NCBI GenBank assembly: GCA_963921195.1
Contig: OY992538.1
Span: 4,278,001 to 4,342,000, forward strand
DNA from: Pegoplata infirma
Lineage: Eukaryota; Arthropoda; Insecta; Diptera; Anthomyiidae
DNA length: 64,000 nucleotides
Direction: 5' to 3'
The position numbers and the translations under genes are program-made. Of this stretch, positions 34,612 through 45,635 are shown in pieces. How positions within the stretch are numbered: position 1 is the stretch's first letter; each line of letters begins with the position of its first letter. The notes beneath the pieces were generated by a model. That model was not told the origin of the DNA and searched no databases. It saw nothing but the letters and a program-made list of their open reading frames with translations.

Positions 34612-35933
34612 CCCAGCTGACAAAATGTAGAGCCCTCCAAATATACGATTCAAAAACGACTCCCAAAAAGGATGGTTTTTGGAGCCCACATATTTTTGAG
34701 TCAAAAATGATTCAAATAGGAAACTATTTTTTAAACTTAAACTTTGTTTTGTCATAAAATCCTCTTTTTTTGAATTGAAAAAGAAGCCATCTAAAATGAG
34801 TCCAAAAAGACTCCAAAATAAAAGGGAAATTGTTATACAAAAAAGTAGAATCCAAAACGACTCAAAAAATTTGGAAAATTAAAGTGTTTTTGGAGCAATT
34901 CAAAAAATAATTGTTTTTGGAGCTAATCGATTTTTTCAGTTTTCAAAATATTTATTTGTCAATAATTTTCATAAATATTTTTCGTAGTAAAAAAATGTTT
35001 AAATTATCAATTTTAACGATTTTCGCGTGTAAGTAAAAATTAGAATCACAAAAATAATCTTAATATGTACATAATTATGTACATGCAAATGATGAATTTC
35101 TGGAATGAAGCATGTAAATGAATTTGGAGAACAACTTTGAATCTGGCTACTTGTGGAAGATCTTACATGATGGAAAAATGAATAGCAGAGAAAATTTAAG
35201 TTCTAGTGTATTTTTATGTATTTTTATGTAATATTTTTGCATATTTTATGTTGTATTTATGTATTGTAAATGTGTTTTTTATTATAATATTAAATAAATT
35301 ATCTGCCGATGGATAATCTGCAAATACAAGTCAAATAATTATTCAATTTTTATAAACGCATTTTTAAGTAAAAAAAATCATCAGAAAAAGGGGCGAATCG
35401 AACTCCATTTTGTGCTCCTTAAAGGCTCCAAATGGACTCCAAATGGCTACCAATGGATCCGAAATGTGAGGGAAATTTCCCCTTCTACACTCTTTTTAAA
35501 GAGTCATTTTAGAGCCTAAAAAGAAGGCTCTTTTGGATGAACCACTTTCATACAAAAATTTGAAATTTTTGTTATATCTTTAGAGCCCATTTTGGAGTCT
35601 TAAATGAGTCTGCTTGTTTGCTGGGAAGCCATATGGCTTTTTAAAAGGTTCAATAAACACTTTTATTTTTAATCTTTTTAGAGTCGTTTTAGACAGTAAT
35701 TTTTAAAAAACAAATTTCCCTTTCATTTTGAAGTCCTTTTGGACTCAAAATGGATGGCTCCTTTTTACATCAAAAAACAGAGTGTTTTATGAAAAAACAA
35801 AATTTAAAGTTCAAACAATAGTTTTAATTTTGAATCAGTTTCGACTCTAAAATATGTGGGCTCCAAAAATAATCCATTTTTGAACTCATTTTAAAAGCAT
35901 TTATTTTGAGGGCTCCGAATTTTGTTAGCTGGG
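34612..35933. mobile_element. Inverted-repeat element rich in GAGTC/GACTCC words (1.3 kb)
   Basis: Left CCCAGCTGACAAAATGTAGA and right (inverse CCCAGCTAACAAAATTCGGA) are inverted repeats, extended by GAGCCCTC..AAATA. The interior has many TTGGAGTC / GACTCCAAAA words in both orientations. Flanks read GTTCAATAATTAA before and ATTCAGTAATTAA after, an unusually long 11-of-13 match. Confidence 0.75.
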
Positions 35934-35952
35934 ATTCAGTAATTAACAACAT

Positions 35953-36098
35953 AAAGGCCTCTACAGACGATTCAATATTATGTACAATCTGCATGTATTT
36001 TTTTCAGTTCAATATTTTACACAGTATTTTTATGTATGCCAATCGTGGGTAAACGTCAAAAATATTGTGCTTAATATTGCGTCGTCTGTAGGTACCTT
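35953..36098. mobile_element. AAGG..CAGACGA hairpin MITE, copy 1
   Basis: Left AAGGCCTCTACAGACGA and right TCGTCTGTAGGTACCTT; subterminal CAATATTATGTACAAT and its inverse. The relative at 42481-42634 is nearly a perfect palindrome. Confidence 0.75.
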
Positions 36099-36192
36099 AA
36101 ACGTCTTGATACACAAAAAAAAGGAGAAAAGAAAATAAACAAATATTGCTTGCAAATTAGTGAATGCCTTTTTTGGAGGCTGGAAGCTCTTG

Positions 36193-36774
36193 CACTCAAA
36201 AAATTATGTTAGTAAAATCAACTGAAAATGTCAGTTAAAATAACTACTTTGTAAGTTGTTTTGGGGTCAACTACTTTTTCAGTTAAATCAACTAACAATG
36301 TTAGTTATTTTAACTGACAAAAAACAACTGACTTATGTAGTAAAAACTACTTACATTTGTAGTCAAAACAACTAAAATGTAGCAAAAATAAAATAATCAA
36401 TAAATATTTTTTTTTTTTTCAAAAAAATTTTCAGAAAAAAAAAATTGAAAACCAAATTTTTTCAATGTTTTTTTTGTTTAAAAAAAAAAAAAGTTGTGAA
36501 AAATAAAAAAAACGAAAATTTATTTTTATTTTTGGAAAAAAAACTTTGAAAATTTTTCAGAGATAAAAAAAATAAAATTAACTACTTTAAATAACTGTTA
36601 CTACATCACAGTACTTTTTTGTTAGTTATTCAAAAAAATTACTTAAAATAACTAACAGAAATAGTTGTTTGATATTTTTCATACAAAAACAACTGACTTT
36701 GCAGTTGAAAACAACTAACTACTGCAAAATATACAAACAACTAACATGTAGTAACTTACATAATTTTCTGAGTG
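36193..36774 (+). mobile_element. CACTCA MITE, copy
   Basis: CACTCAAAAAATTATGTTAG on the left and TAATTTTCTGAGTG on the right. The interior is a string of GTTAGTTGTTTT / AAAACAACTAAC words. Same family as 38171, 42840, 48306 and 61402. Confidence 0.85.
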
Positions 36775-36781
36775 TGAACAC

Positions 36782-37592
36782 TAGGGCTATACGTTTTTTA
36801 CATTTTTTGCAAATATCAAAATTGGCATAGCACAGTCATATAGGCCATGAAAAACTATGAAGAAAAATGTTTTCACTTTTTCGAGGATGTTAAAAAAGTA
36901 CACGCACCAAACGCGATGAAGTTTTATATTACTATTTTTGTATTTTTTTTTTTAAATGCAAAATGTAGCTATTTTAACTAAGATTCCGCTTTAATCGAGT
37001 CCGAAACTAAAACTAAGGTAGGTGGGGAAGGAACCCAGTGGGTAAATTCCCACCACACCAACAACATTTTAACATTCATTTTAATATCAAATTACCAAAC
37101 TGAACTTTACCTAATATGTGCCTTTATTTTTGGAAAATGGTTTGACATATGGTTCTCAGACCACCGATTCAGGGAAGATGACTTTAAATCTCTGGAGCAG
37201 TCGCTAGGTAGATTTAAAACGCCAGAGATGCTTCTTAAGACATTGTTGAAAGAACATTCAATAATTTCAAACCAGCAAAGAAGTAATATTTGCGCGGAAC
37301 GTGCCATTAAGGTGGTCCAGGATATTAATTCTTTACGTAAATCAGCACGAACTTTAAATCTTAAGTTTATTTCCTTCAATAAATAGACATTAGTATTTTT
37401 TTAATATTTTTACTTGTTGTTAAATAAAAAATACATAAATATTGTATTAATAAAAAAAATCTTGAGGACTTTTAGAAAATGCATTTGGTGCGTGTGGTTT
37501 TTTTTGCAAAATGATCGGAGAAAGCGATTTTGTTTAATAAAACAACATTGTCCATCACGTGGTGCTATGCCAAAAATTTGGTTATAGCCCTA
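36782..37592. mobile_element. hAT/P-like element with 8-bp target duplication
   Basis: TAGGGCTATA ... TATAGCCCTA termini are flanked by the direct repeat GTGAACAC (36774-36781 and 37593-37600). A second internal inverted pair (CACGCACCAAACGC near 36903 and its inverse near 37483) resembles hAT subterminal repeats. It encloses the coding-like remnant at 37019-37386. Confidence 0.8.
37019..37386 (+). pseudogene. Coding-like C-terminal remnant inside the 8-bp-TSD element
   Basis: One frame is open for about 120 codons to a TAG at 37384-37386, with charged, protein-like composition (…KWFDIWFSDHRFREDD…, …LLKEHSIISNQQRSNICAER…). There is no start codon; the region may begin with a splice acceptor or be 5'-truncated. 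Its place in a TIR element suggests transposase debris. The family was not recognised. The 90-codon frame on the other strand is its shadow. Confidence 0.4.
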
Positions 37593-37734
37593 GTGAACAC
37601 CCTTTGGTTGTGCTGATGTTAGCATTTTTGTAGCTCTCGTTTTTATTTTTTTTTTAATCCAAACAAGTTAATATTTTGTAGAAATTTTATATAAATATTG
37701 ATTTATTTATTTTTTTATATTTGCCATTTTCCCA

Positions 37735-38153
37735 TTTTCTCTATTTCTTGTAGCGATGTCCATCCGTCCGTGTGTCCGTCTGTAGAGGACACGATACAGT
37801 CCAAAATAAAAGAGCTAGCCTTCCGAAGTTTAACACGAATATGTCTTATATTCCTAGGCAGTTTAAGTTCGGAAATGGGCAAAATCGGACCAAGGCGAAA
37901 AAAGTTCCCCCTTGGAGAACTAAACCAACCTAAGAAAAACCGAATTTTTTGCAGAGTTTTTGTACTTTTGCTAAGCAAATGCAACATTCTTATCTCAGAA
38001 GAAGTTCAAAATTGCAAGAGGAAGGTGCCCCCTAACGTCTTCAACCAACCCCCCCACAAAAAAAGACGCCCCTTTTTTTTTTTAATATTATTTGTTTACA
38101 TTGTGGAGGGTATAAAAGATTCGGCACAGCCGAATGTAACACTCTCACTTGTT
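37735..38153 (+). repeat. Dispersed fly repeat ending in GATTCGGCACAGCCGAA
   Basis: Starts with GTCCATCCGTCCGTGTGTCC-type CCGTC words and ends GGGTATAAAAGATTCGGCAC then AGCCGAATGTAACAC, a combination I recall as common in higher-fly genomes. TTCGGC-ACA-GCCGAA forms a small hairpin. The 152-codon frame across it is not credible as a gene. Confidence 0.6.
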
Positions 38154-38170
38154 TGATTTTAAAATCATTA

Positions 38171-38909
38171 CACTCAGAAAATTATGTAAGTTACTACTTG
38201 TTAGTTGTTTGTATATTTTACAGTAGTTAGTTGTTTTCAACTACAAAGTCAGTTGTTTTTGTATGAAAAATATCAAACAACTATTTCTGTTAGTTATTTC
38301 AAGTCGTTTTTTTGAACAACTAACAAAAAAGTATGTAGTAACAGTTATTTAAAGTAGTTAATTTTATTTTTTATCTCTGAAAAATTTTCAAAGTTTTTTT
38401 CCAAAAAATAAAAACAAATTTTTCATTTTTTTACAACTTTAAAAAAAAACTTGGAAAAAATTTGGTCTTCAATTTTTTTGAAAATTTGGTCTTCAATTTT
38501 TTTCCCGAAAAATTTTTTGAAAAAAAAAATTATATATTGATTATTATATTTTTACTACATTTTAGTTGTTTTGACTACAAATGTAAGTAGTTTTTACTAC
38601 ATAAGTCAGTTGTTTTTTGTCAGTTAAAATAACTAACATTGTTAGTTGATTTAACTGAAAAAGTAGTTGACCCCAAAACAACTTACAAAGTAGTTATTTT
38701 ATACTGTATACAGACTAGCGTGATTTTAAAATCACTATGTGATTTTCCTTTGAACAAAATCACATAGTGATTTACAAAATCATCTCAGATTGTACTAGCA
38801 TAAAGAAAAATTGCAAAATCATCTCAACTTACCATGGAAAGTTCTTGTAGTGTGAACATGGCTTTAACTGACATTTTCAGTTGATTTTACTAACATAATT
38901 TTTTGAGTG
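38171..38909 (-). mobile_element. CACTCA MITE with a nested TTA-type insertion
   Basis: TA-CACTCAGAAAATTATG on the left, TTTTTTGAGTG-TA on the right (TA at 38169-38170 and 38910-38911). It is interrupted at 38702-38873 by a 172-bp insertion flanked by TTA (38699-38701, 38874-38876); the uninterrupted order is seen at 43300-43330. Confidence 0.85.
38702..38873. mobile_element. Small TTA-flanked insertion (ends TGTGAACATGGCT)
   Basis: Holds CACTATGTGATTTT palindromes and CTAGTACAATC-like and TTACCATGG words that recur at 38935-39262. The right end AGCCATGTTCACACTA (inverse) resembles the terminus of element C. TTA duplications come from comparison with intact family members. Confidence 0.7.
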
Positions 38910-38934
38910 TAGGAGATTTTCCATTGAACAAAAT

Positions 38935-39262
38935 CACATAGTGATTTACAAAATCATCTCAAATTGTACTAGCATAAAGAAAAATCCCAAAATCATCTCA
39001 ACTTACCATGGTAAGGCCACGTTCACACAACAAGAACTTACCATGGTGAATTGAGATGATTTTATGATTTTTCTTTATGCTAGTACAATTTTGTTAATCA
39101 CTATGTGATTTTGTTCAATGGAAAATCACATAGTGATTTTAAAATCACGCTAGTCTGTAAACACTATAAGTTCTTGTAGTGTGAACAAGTCTTGCAAAAT
39201 GATCAAACCAATCAATTTAAGGCCATGTTCACACTACAACAACTTACCATGGTAAGTTGAGA
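38935..39262. repeat. Cluster of related short inverted MITE pieces
   Basis: Repeats of AAGGCCATGTTCACAC, AACTTACCATGGTAAGTT, GAGATGATTTT, AATCACATAGTGATT and CGCTAGTCTGTA occur in alternating orientation, forming several overlapping hairpins. Boundaries cannot be resolved by eye. Confidence 0.6.
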
Positions 39263-39289
39263 TGATTTTCCAATTGGGAACCATTGCAC

Positions 39290-39610
39290 TACACTATAGA
39301 TTATAATTTAAAAGTTTAATATTTTTAAGTTTTTAAAAAGTTTTTGATTTACATAGATAGACTTCAACTCTTTAATCTAATACGGCGTTCACACTTGCTG
39401 TTTTGAAGTGTTCAAGAGTGAGATGTTTAAAAAAGTCTTTGTTCTGTGTCCATTACGTTTTTATTCTGCTACTGGTGTTTTGTTAAACAACTTGTTTAAG
39501 GTCGCTAGTGTGAATGCTACATAAGTGAAAACTTTAGTAGTTGCTTTTTCAACCAATTTGTACAAAATGGTAACAAACAAGCACTACATCGAGATTTTCA
39601 ATACATCCCT
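39290..39610 (+). repeat. Dispersed repeat X, copy 1, with a MITE inside
   Basis: Matches 47672-47850 in inverse orientation (shared CTACATCGAGATTTTCAATA, CCAATTTGTACAAAATGG and CTATAGATTATAATTTAAA-like parts). The MITE 39381-39521 interrupts it. Confidence 0.75.
39381..39521. mobile_element. GTTCACACTAGC MITE, copy 1 (141 bp, TAA duplication)
   Basis: TACGGCGTTCACACTTGC on the left and the inverse of CGCTAGTGTGAATGCTACA on the right. Flanked by TAA (39378-39380, 39522-39524). The empty site is kept in the inverted repeat-X copy near 47750-47765 (CTAAGTG in inverse reading). Confidence 0.82.
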
Positions 39611-39740
39611 AAAAGCAAAAGTTAAATCCAACGCACACTGTAAGGTTTTAACATTTTAGCTTATCAAAATCCAATTTTATTTATGTTTTTTTTTTTAAGA
39701 ATTTTTACTAGAATTGATTGATAACAATCCCAACTACATA

Positions 39741-42425
39741 CACACAAAAAAATAATCGAGGTAATAATGCCTTAGCTGGCATAGGTATTTATTTTTTCTA
39801 TGAAATTTAAAATATAAGGTTTATTACCTTAGCACTACGTAATTAGTATACCATATTGGCTATGCAACTTTTACTATTCAATTTAGGTAAAAATTCGAAA
39901 TTAGAAATTGTTGACAATTATTTAAAATTCAATAAAAAATAAAACATCAATATTTTCTTTATTTGTGAATTTATTTTTTTATAATTGTGCAAAACAATGA
40001 AAAGTAGCTGAAAATTAACAAATATTAAGTAATAGGATCAGTAAGGTATGTTTTTTAGTTTTTTGCGAAAAAGTTTGTATATTTTATTGTCTTTTCGTTT
40101 GTTTAGATAACGCGAATAACGCAATGGAGAAAACAAGTCTTCAAAATTTGTATGCAGATTCAAAAATTTCGTGTGGAGAAAAGACTATCAAGATTTTTAT
40201 GGGATCCATCAAGATTTTATTCTGTACATCAAGATTTATATATATATTGAAGATGAATCAACATTTATACATAAGAATAATTTCTATGTCTCAAATTTAG
40301 AGAATTTTTCTCAAGAAATTCTAAAGAAAAAATGTCACAGAATCTGCGAAGTATTCTATAGAAAAAATAACACAGAATCTGAGAATTTTTCTACAAAAAA
40401 ATGTCACAGAATCTGAGAAATTTTCTATTGAAAAAATGTCTTAGTTTCTGAATACTTTTGAATAGCAAAAAATGTCTCAGACATTTATAGAAAAATGTCT
40501 TAGAAACTGAGAATTTTTCTATAGAAAAAATGTCTTGGAATCTTAGAATTTCTTCTATAGAAAAATGTTTTAGAATCTTGGAATTTTTTTACAGAAAAAA
40601 TGTTACAGAATCTGGGATTTTTTCTATAGAAAAAATGTCCCAAAATCTGAGAATTTTTCTACAGAAAAAAGGTCTCAGAATCTGAGAATTTTTTTTATAG
40701 AAAAAAGGTCTCAGAATCTGAGAATTTTTCTATAGAAAAAATGTCTAAGAATCTGAGAATTTTTCTATAGAAAAAATATATTTTCTATAGAAAACTTTTC
40801 AGATTCTAAGACATTTTTTCTATAGAAAAATTGTCAGATTCTAAGTCTCAGATTCTTAAATATTTTTTCTACAGAAATATTCTTAGATTCTAAAACAATT
40901 GTTCTATAGAAAAATTCTCAGATTCTGAGAAATTTTTTCTATAGAAAAAATCTCAGATTCTGAGACATTTTTTCTATAGAAAAAATCTCAGATTCTGAGA
41001 CATTTTTTCTTTAGAAAAATTCTCAGATTCTGAGACATTTTTTCTATAGAAAAATTCTCAGATTCCGATACATTATTTCTATAAAAAAAAATTCTCAGAT
41101 TCTGAGACATTTTTTTTATAGAAAATTTCTAAGATTCTGAGCCATTTTTTCTACAGAAAAATTCTCAGGTTTATGGACAGTTTTTCTATAGAAAAATTCT
41201 CAGATTCTGAGACATTTTTTCTACAGAAAATTTCTCAGTTTTTGAGACAGTTTTTCTATAGAAAAATTCTCAGATTCTGAGACATTTTTTCTTTAGAAAA
41301 ATTCTCAGATTCTTTCTGAGACATTTTATCTTCAGACAAATTCTCAGATTCTGAGACAATTTTTTCTATGGAAAAATTCTCAGATTTTGAGACATTTTTT
41401 CTTTAGAAAAATTCTCAGATCCTGAGACATTTTATCTATAGAAAATTCTTAGATTCTGAGACATTTTTTCTATATAAAAATTCTCATATCCTGAGACATT
41501 TTTTTTTTATAAAAATTCTTAGATTCTGAGACTTTTTTTCTATACAAAAACTCTCAGATTCTGAAAAATTTTTTCTATAGAAAATTTTTCAAATTCTGAG
41601 AAATTTTTTCTATAGAAAAATTTTCAGATTCTTTCTGAGACAGTTTTTCCTTAGACAAATTCTCAGATTCTGAGACACTTTTTCTATAGAAAAATTCTTA
41701 GATTCTGAGACATTTTTTCTCTAGAAAACTCTTAGATTCTGAGAAGTTTTTTCTATAGAAAAACTCTCAGATTCTGAGACATTTTTTCTAAGAAAAATTC
41801 TTTGATTCTGGACATTTTTCCTATAGAAAATTCTCAGATATTGACACATTTTTCTATAGAAAAGTTCTCATATTCTGAATTGTGAGACATTTTTCTATAT
41901 AAAAATTTTCAGATTCTGAGATTTCAGATTTTGTAAAAGAAAAAATATCCAGAAACTGAGTATTTTCTGTAGAAAAGTCTAAGAATCTGAGAGTATTTCT
42001 ATTGAAAAAATGTTTAATAACAGACAAATTTTCAGATTTTGAATCCTTTATAAAATTCTGAGACATTTTTCTTATTATCAATTTTTCTTTAAAATTTGTA
42101 AACATTCAAAAAATAAAATTAATTAAAAATAATAAACTTTACGTAGTTTATATTTAAATTTTAAAAGGAAATGGTGTAAAAATGCCAGTACTAATACAAG
42201 GTAATACTACCAAATTATTTACGTAATATCACCTATTTATCAATGCTATTTTACCTAAAAAGCAAAGGTATTTTTCTGTCAACCATAATAAATTTTCAAA
42301 CATAGGATTTACCTTAGCTTTTAAGTAACATTACATTTAAACTTAGCAAATGCCCCGTTTGCCTGGCGCTAAGGTATTTTTATACTATAATTTTAGGTAA
42401 TATTACCTCGATTTTTTTTTGTGTG
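39741..42425. mobile_element. Element F2: second satellite-bearing TA-flanked element
   Basis: Same termini and subterminal segments as F1 (TA-CACACAAAAAAATAATCG; CGATTTTTTTTTGTGTG-TA). TA at 39739-39740 and 42426-42427. It carries an array of the same satellite in the same arrangement but with different unit-level content. Confidence 0.88.
40300..42065. repeat. S1 satellite array in F2, one orientation switch
   Basis: Reverse units (CAGAATCTGAGAATTTTTC) until about 40785, then forward units (CTCAGATTCTGAGACAT) to about 42065. About 50 units. Confidence 0.9.
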
Positions 42426-42480
42426 TATAATTGCATTTGGAATTAAAAAAATTAACAGCGTTATAAAGTAACAGCACCTT

Positions 42481-42634
42481 AAGGTGCATACAGACGACGC
42501 AATATTATGTACAATATTCAATTATATTGATGGTGTGTGGGTAAGATTGACCATTGTACAATCGTCAGTATTACTCACACACCTTCAATATAATTGAATA
42601 TTGTACATAATATTGCGTCGTATGTAGGTACCTT
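42481..42634. mobile_element. AAGGTGC..CAGACGACG hairpin MITE, copy 2
   Basis: 154 bp; arms of about 65 bp (AAGGTGCATACAGACGACGC through ATTCAATTATATTGA to TGTGTGGGTAA) pair almost fully with the right half. Confidence 0.85.
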
Positions 42635-42839
42635 TAAACTTCACTGTAATTGCAGACTATTGCTAGACATAAGCAAGTTAAGGCGCGTAGCACAACTTTG
42701 AATGGTTGTAACTTTTTTATAAAATGCAATATCTTCATGAAATTTTTTTTATTTTGTAGTTTTGTATATTTTTTATTAACAGAATTAATCAATTGTAAAA
42801 CACGTGATCAGAATAAAAGTTTGAAGGTTTTTAAATATA

Positions 42840-43359
42840 CACTCAGAAAATTATGTAAGTTACTACATGTAAGTTGTTTATATATTTTACAGTAGTTAGT
42901 TGTTTTCAACTACAAAGTCAGTTGTTTTTGTTTGAAAAATATCAAACAACTATTTCTGTTAGTTATTTTAAATACTTTTTTTGAACAACTAACAAAAAAG
43001 TACTGTGCTGTAGTAACAGTAATTTAAAGTAGTTAATTTTATTTTTTTATCTCTGAAAAAATTTTTAAGTATTTTTTTCAAAAATAAAAATAAATTTTCG
43101 TTTTTTTATTTTTCACAATTTTTTTTTTTTTAAAAAAAAAAAAAGAACGGAAAAAATTTGGTCTTCAATTTTTTTCTGAAAAATTTTGACTACAAATGTT
43201 AGTAGTTTTTACTACATAAGTCAGTTGTTTTTTGTCAGTTAAAATAACTGACATTGTTAGTTGATTTAACTGAAAAAGTAGTTGACCCCAAAACAACTTA
43301 CAAAGTAGTTATTTTAACTAACATTTTCAGTTGATTTTACTAACATAATTTTTTGAGTG
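42840..43359 (-). mobile_element. CACTCA MITE, copy
   Basis: TA-CACTCAGAAAATTATG to TTTTTTGAGTG-TA (TA at 42838-42839 and 43360-43361); 520 bp, uninterrupted. Confidence 0.88.
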
Positions 43360-43663
43360 TATCTCTTTTTAGAAGTTATTTTGAAATTTTTTTTTTTCAT
43401 TGGACATAAAAATATATACACAAGCAAGCACAAGTAGTCGCATTATTTGCATCAGATTACCTATTTTGTCTTCTTTCTGAATCAACCAAAAAAATCTGCC
43501 CCAACTTGCCCCCCCCACTATTCCCGATCTAAAAACTGATCATGAATTCTTCTATTTCGCGCCAAAAAATTTTTGATGTTTGGCTGCTTGCAGAAAAAAA
43601 TTAAAAATGTCTGCGTGTATTTGAATTTATTTCAGGAAATATTAGTATTGGTTGAAATAAATT

Positions 43664-45611
43664 CCTGAAATAAATTGGTTCAATTTATTTCAGGAAATAT
43701 TAGTATTGGTTCAAAACTAATTTGCAAGAAATAAAAATTTTTTCTCAAAAAATTTGCGCACAAATAAACTCAAAATGGCATATATCGAAAAGAACAAAAC
43801 TTCGATTTTTGAAAACAAATACTGGTTGGTTGACTCTAGAAATTGATTTATCACAATTTATTTGTGATAAAACCATTTCTTCTTCGGTTTCTACTAGTGG
43901 AAGGCCAGAGAAAAAATTCCATGAGTGCTCAGAAGTAACAAGAAAAAGGAAAGCAAAAGAACTTTTGAATACGGTTGATCATAATCAGTTGTTTATGGCA
44001 GCCGAAATGAAAATGCACTTATTGTTAGATGGCAAACGAACATCGGCCTCAATTGTTCACGAGCTTATAACTGCTTCTCCAAAAAGGGGAACACTTTTAC
44101 AAAAAAGTAGAATTGTTTCAGATAAGCCCATGAGCCTTTCTGCTGATCAAGCATTAGCAATGATAATAGATATCGGTTTATCTACACATGGCTACCAATT
44201 GTTGAGACAACATACATCGTCTGTTAACTCTAAAATGTTTCCCTGTTATGATTCCATAAAAATTTCCAAGCGTGCATGTTATCCAAATGGAATAACTGTA
44301 ACTGAATCATTCGCGAATGTCAGCCTCCAATCACTTATTGACCATACAGTCTTAAGACTTTGTTTAGCCTTGAAGGATACATTTCTTTTGATAGAAGATG
44401 ATTTTAATGAGGTGACTTTTAAGATCAAATGGGGTTGTGACGGTGCTGACCATAATCGTTACAACCAATCATTTTCTCAAGAAAATATTTCTGACGAGAG
44501 TTTGTTTAGCATATCTATGGTCCCACTTGAAATGTCTTTAGAAAATATTGGTTACAACCAAAAAACAATAATTTGGAAAAATGCTGCACCATCGTCAACT
44601 AGATATTGTCGGCCTATAAAATTCGTATTTGCAAAAGAGACAAAAGACCTTATTTTGAATGAAGTTAAACAAATAGAAAATCAAATTTTGTCTCTCTTGC
44701 CAACTATGGTTACTGTTGAGCATAAGAAATTTAAAGTCAAGCCAAGCTAATTTTGTGTATGATTGATGGAAAAGTGTGCAGTGCTCTTCCAAATTATTCA
44801 TCATCCCAAGCTTGCTATTTATGTGGGGCTACACCATTAGCTATGAATAATCCAATTGCGATTTTAAATAAAACAGTTGACAAAAACATGCTGCCAATGG
44901 GCCTATCCCCTCTCCATGCATGGATTCGCTTTATGAAGTGTTTGTTACATATTGCGTACAGATTAGATATAAAAAAATGGCAAATACGAGGAGCTGATAA
45001 CAAAGCAAAATTATTAGAAAGAAAGAAATATATACAAAACCGATTCAAAAATGAAACAGGATTGTTGGTGGATATGCCAAAACATCATTCTGGCAATTCA
45101 AACGATGGCAACACTGCCAGACGTTTTTTTTTCGAGATGCCGAGAAGTCGTCAAATATTACTGGTATTGATTTGGAGCTGGTAGAACGTTTTCATGTTAT
45201 TCTTGAGTGCCTAGGATGTGGCTATGAAATAAACTCTGTTGCTTTTAAAAATTATACAATTGAAACAAGAAATCTATATTTGGAAAAATACCCATGGTAC
45301 TATATGCCAGTGACGGTACACAAAATACTTTTCCATGGTAAAATAATAATAGACAGTTGTATTTTACCTATTGGCCAGCTTTCGGAAGAAGCCCAAGAGG
45401 CACGAAATAAGGATTGCAGAAATTACCGTAAAAACTTTACACGCAAAACATCCAGAGAGGCACAAATACGGATTTGATTAACAGGCTCTTAATATCGTCG
45501 GATCCATTCATCTGTAGTTTGCGAAAACCCCCAAAAACTAAAAAAGGAATTTTAACACCCACAATTTTGGATTTGCTGCAAGACCCGGATGTTTATATTG
45601 CAGAAGAATGA
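43664..45611 (+). pseudogene. RAG1/Transib-type DDE transposase pseudogene
   Basis: Conceptual product of about 640 aa spread over three frames. RAG1-core landmarks appear in order: first catalytic Asp in WGCDGAD (codon 44439-44441), then RYCRPIKFVFAKE; second Asp in CMIDGKVC (44765-44767); zinc pair CYLC (44813-44824); SNDGNTARRFF (compare RAG1 NGNFARKL); zinc pair HKILFH (45319-45336); catalytic Glu in LSEEAQEARNK (45397-45399), aligning with mouse E962 in SEGNESGNK. Three lesions break it: a 1-nt shift near 44738-44745, a T9 run at 45124-45132, and a shift near 45458-45463. The frame then runs to TGA 45609-45611. No ATG is visible upstream; TTTATTTCAG before the frame may be a splice acceptor. 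Transib is the expected insect member, but the family is not settled. No flanking inverted repeats were found. One caution: the lesions could be assembly errors. Confidence 0.8.
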
Positions 45612-45635
45612 TATGAAACATATATATGGCTTTAA

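Noticed and set aside
37698..38156. 152-codon + frame
   Set aside because: Runs through the dispersed repeat ending GATTCGGCACAGCCGAA; repeat copies in flies commonly give such frames by chance.
43664..45611. Calling the transposase relic a domesticated RAG1 host gene
   Set aside because: It has three frame lesions, no start codon and lies in a transposon-dense block; nothing supports host function.
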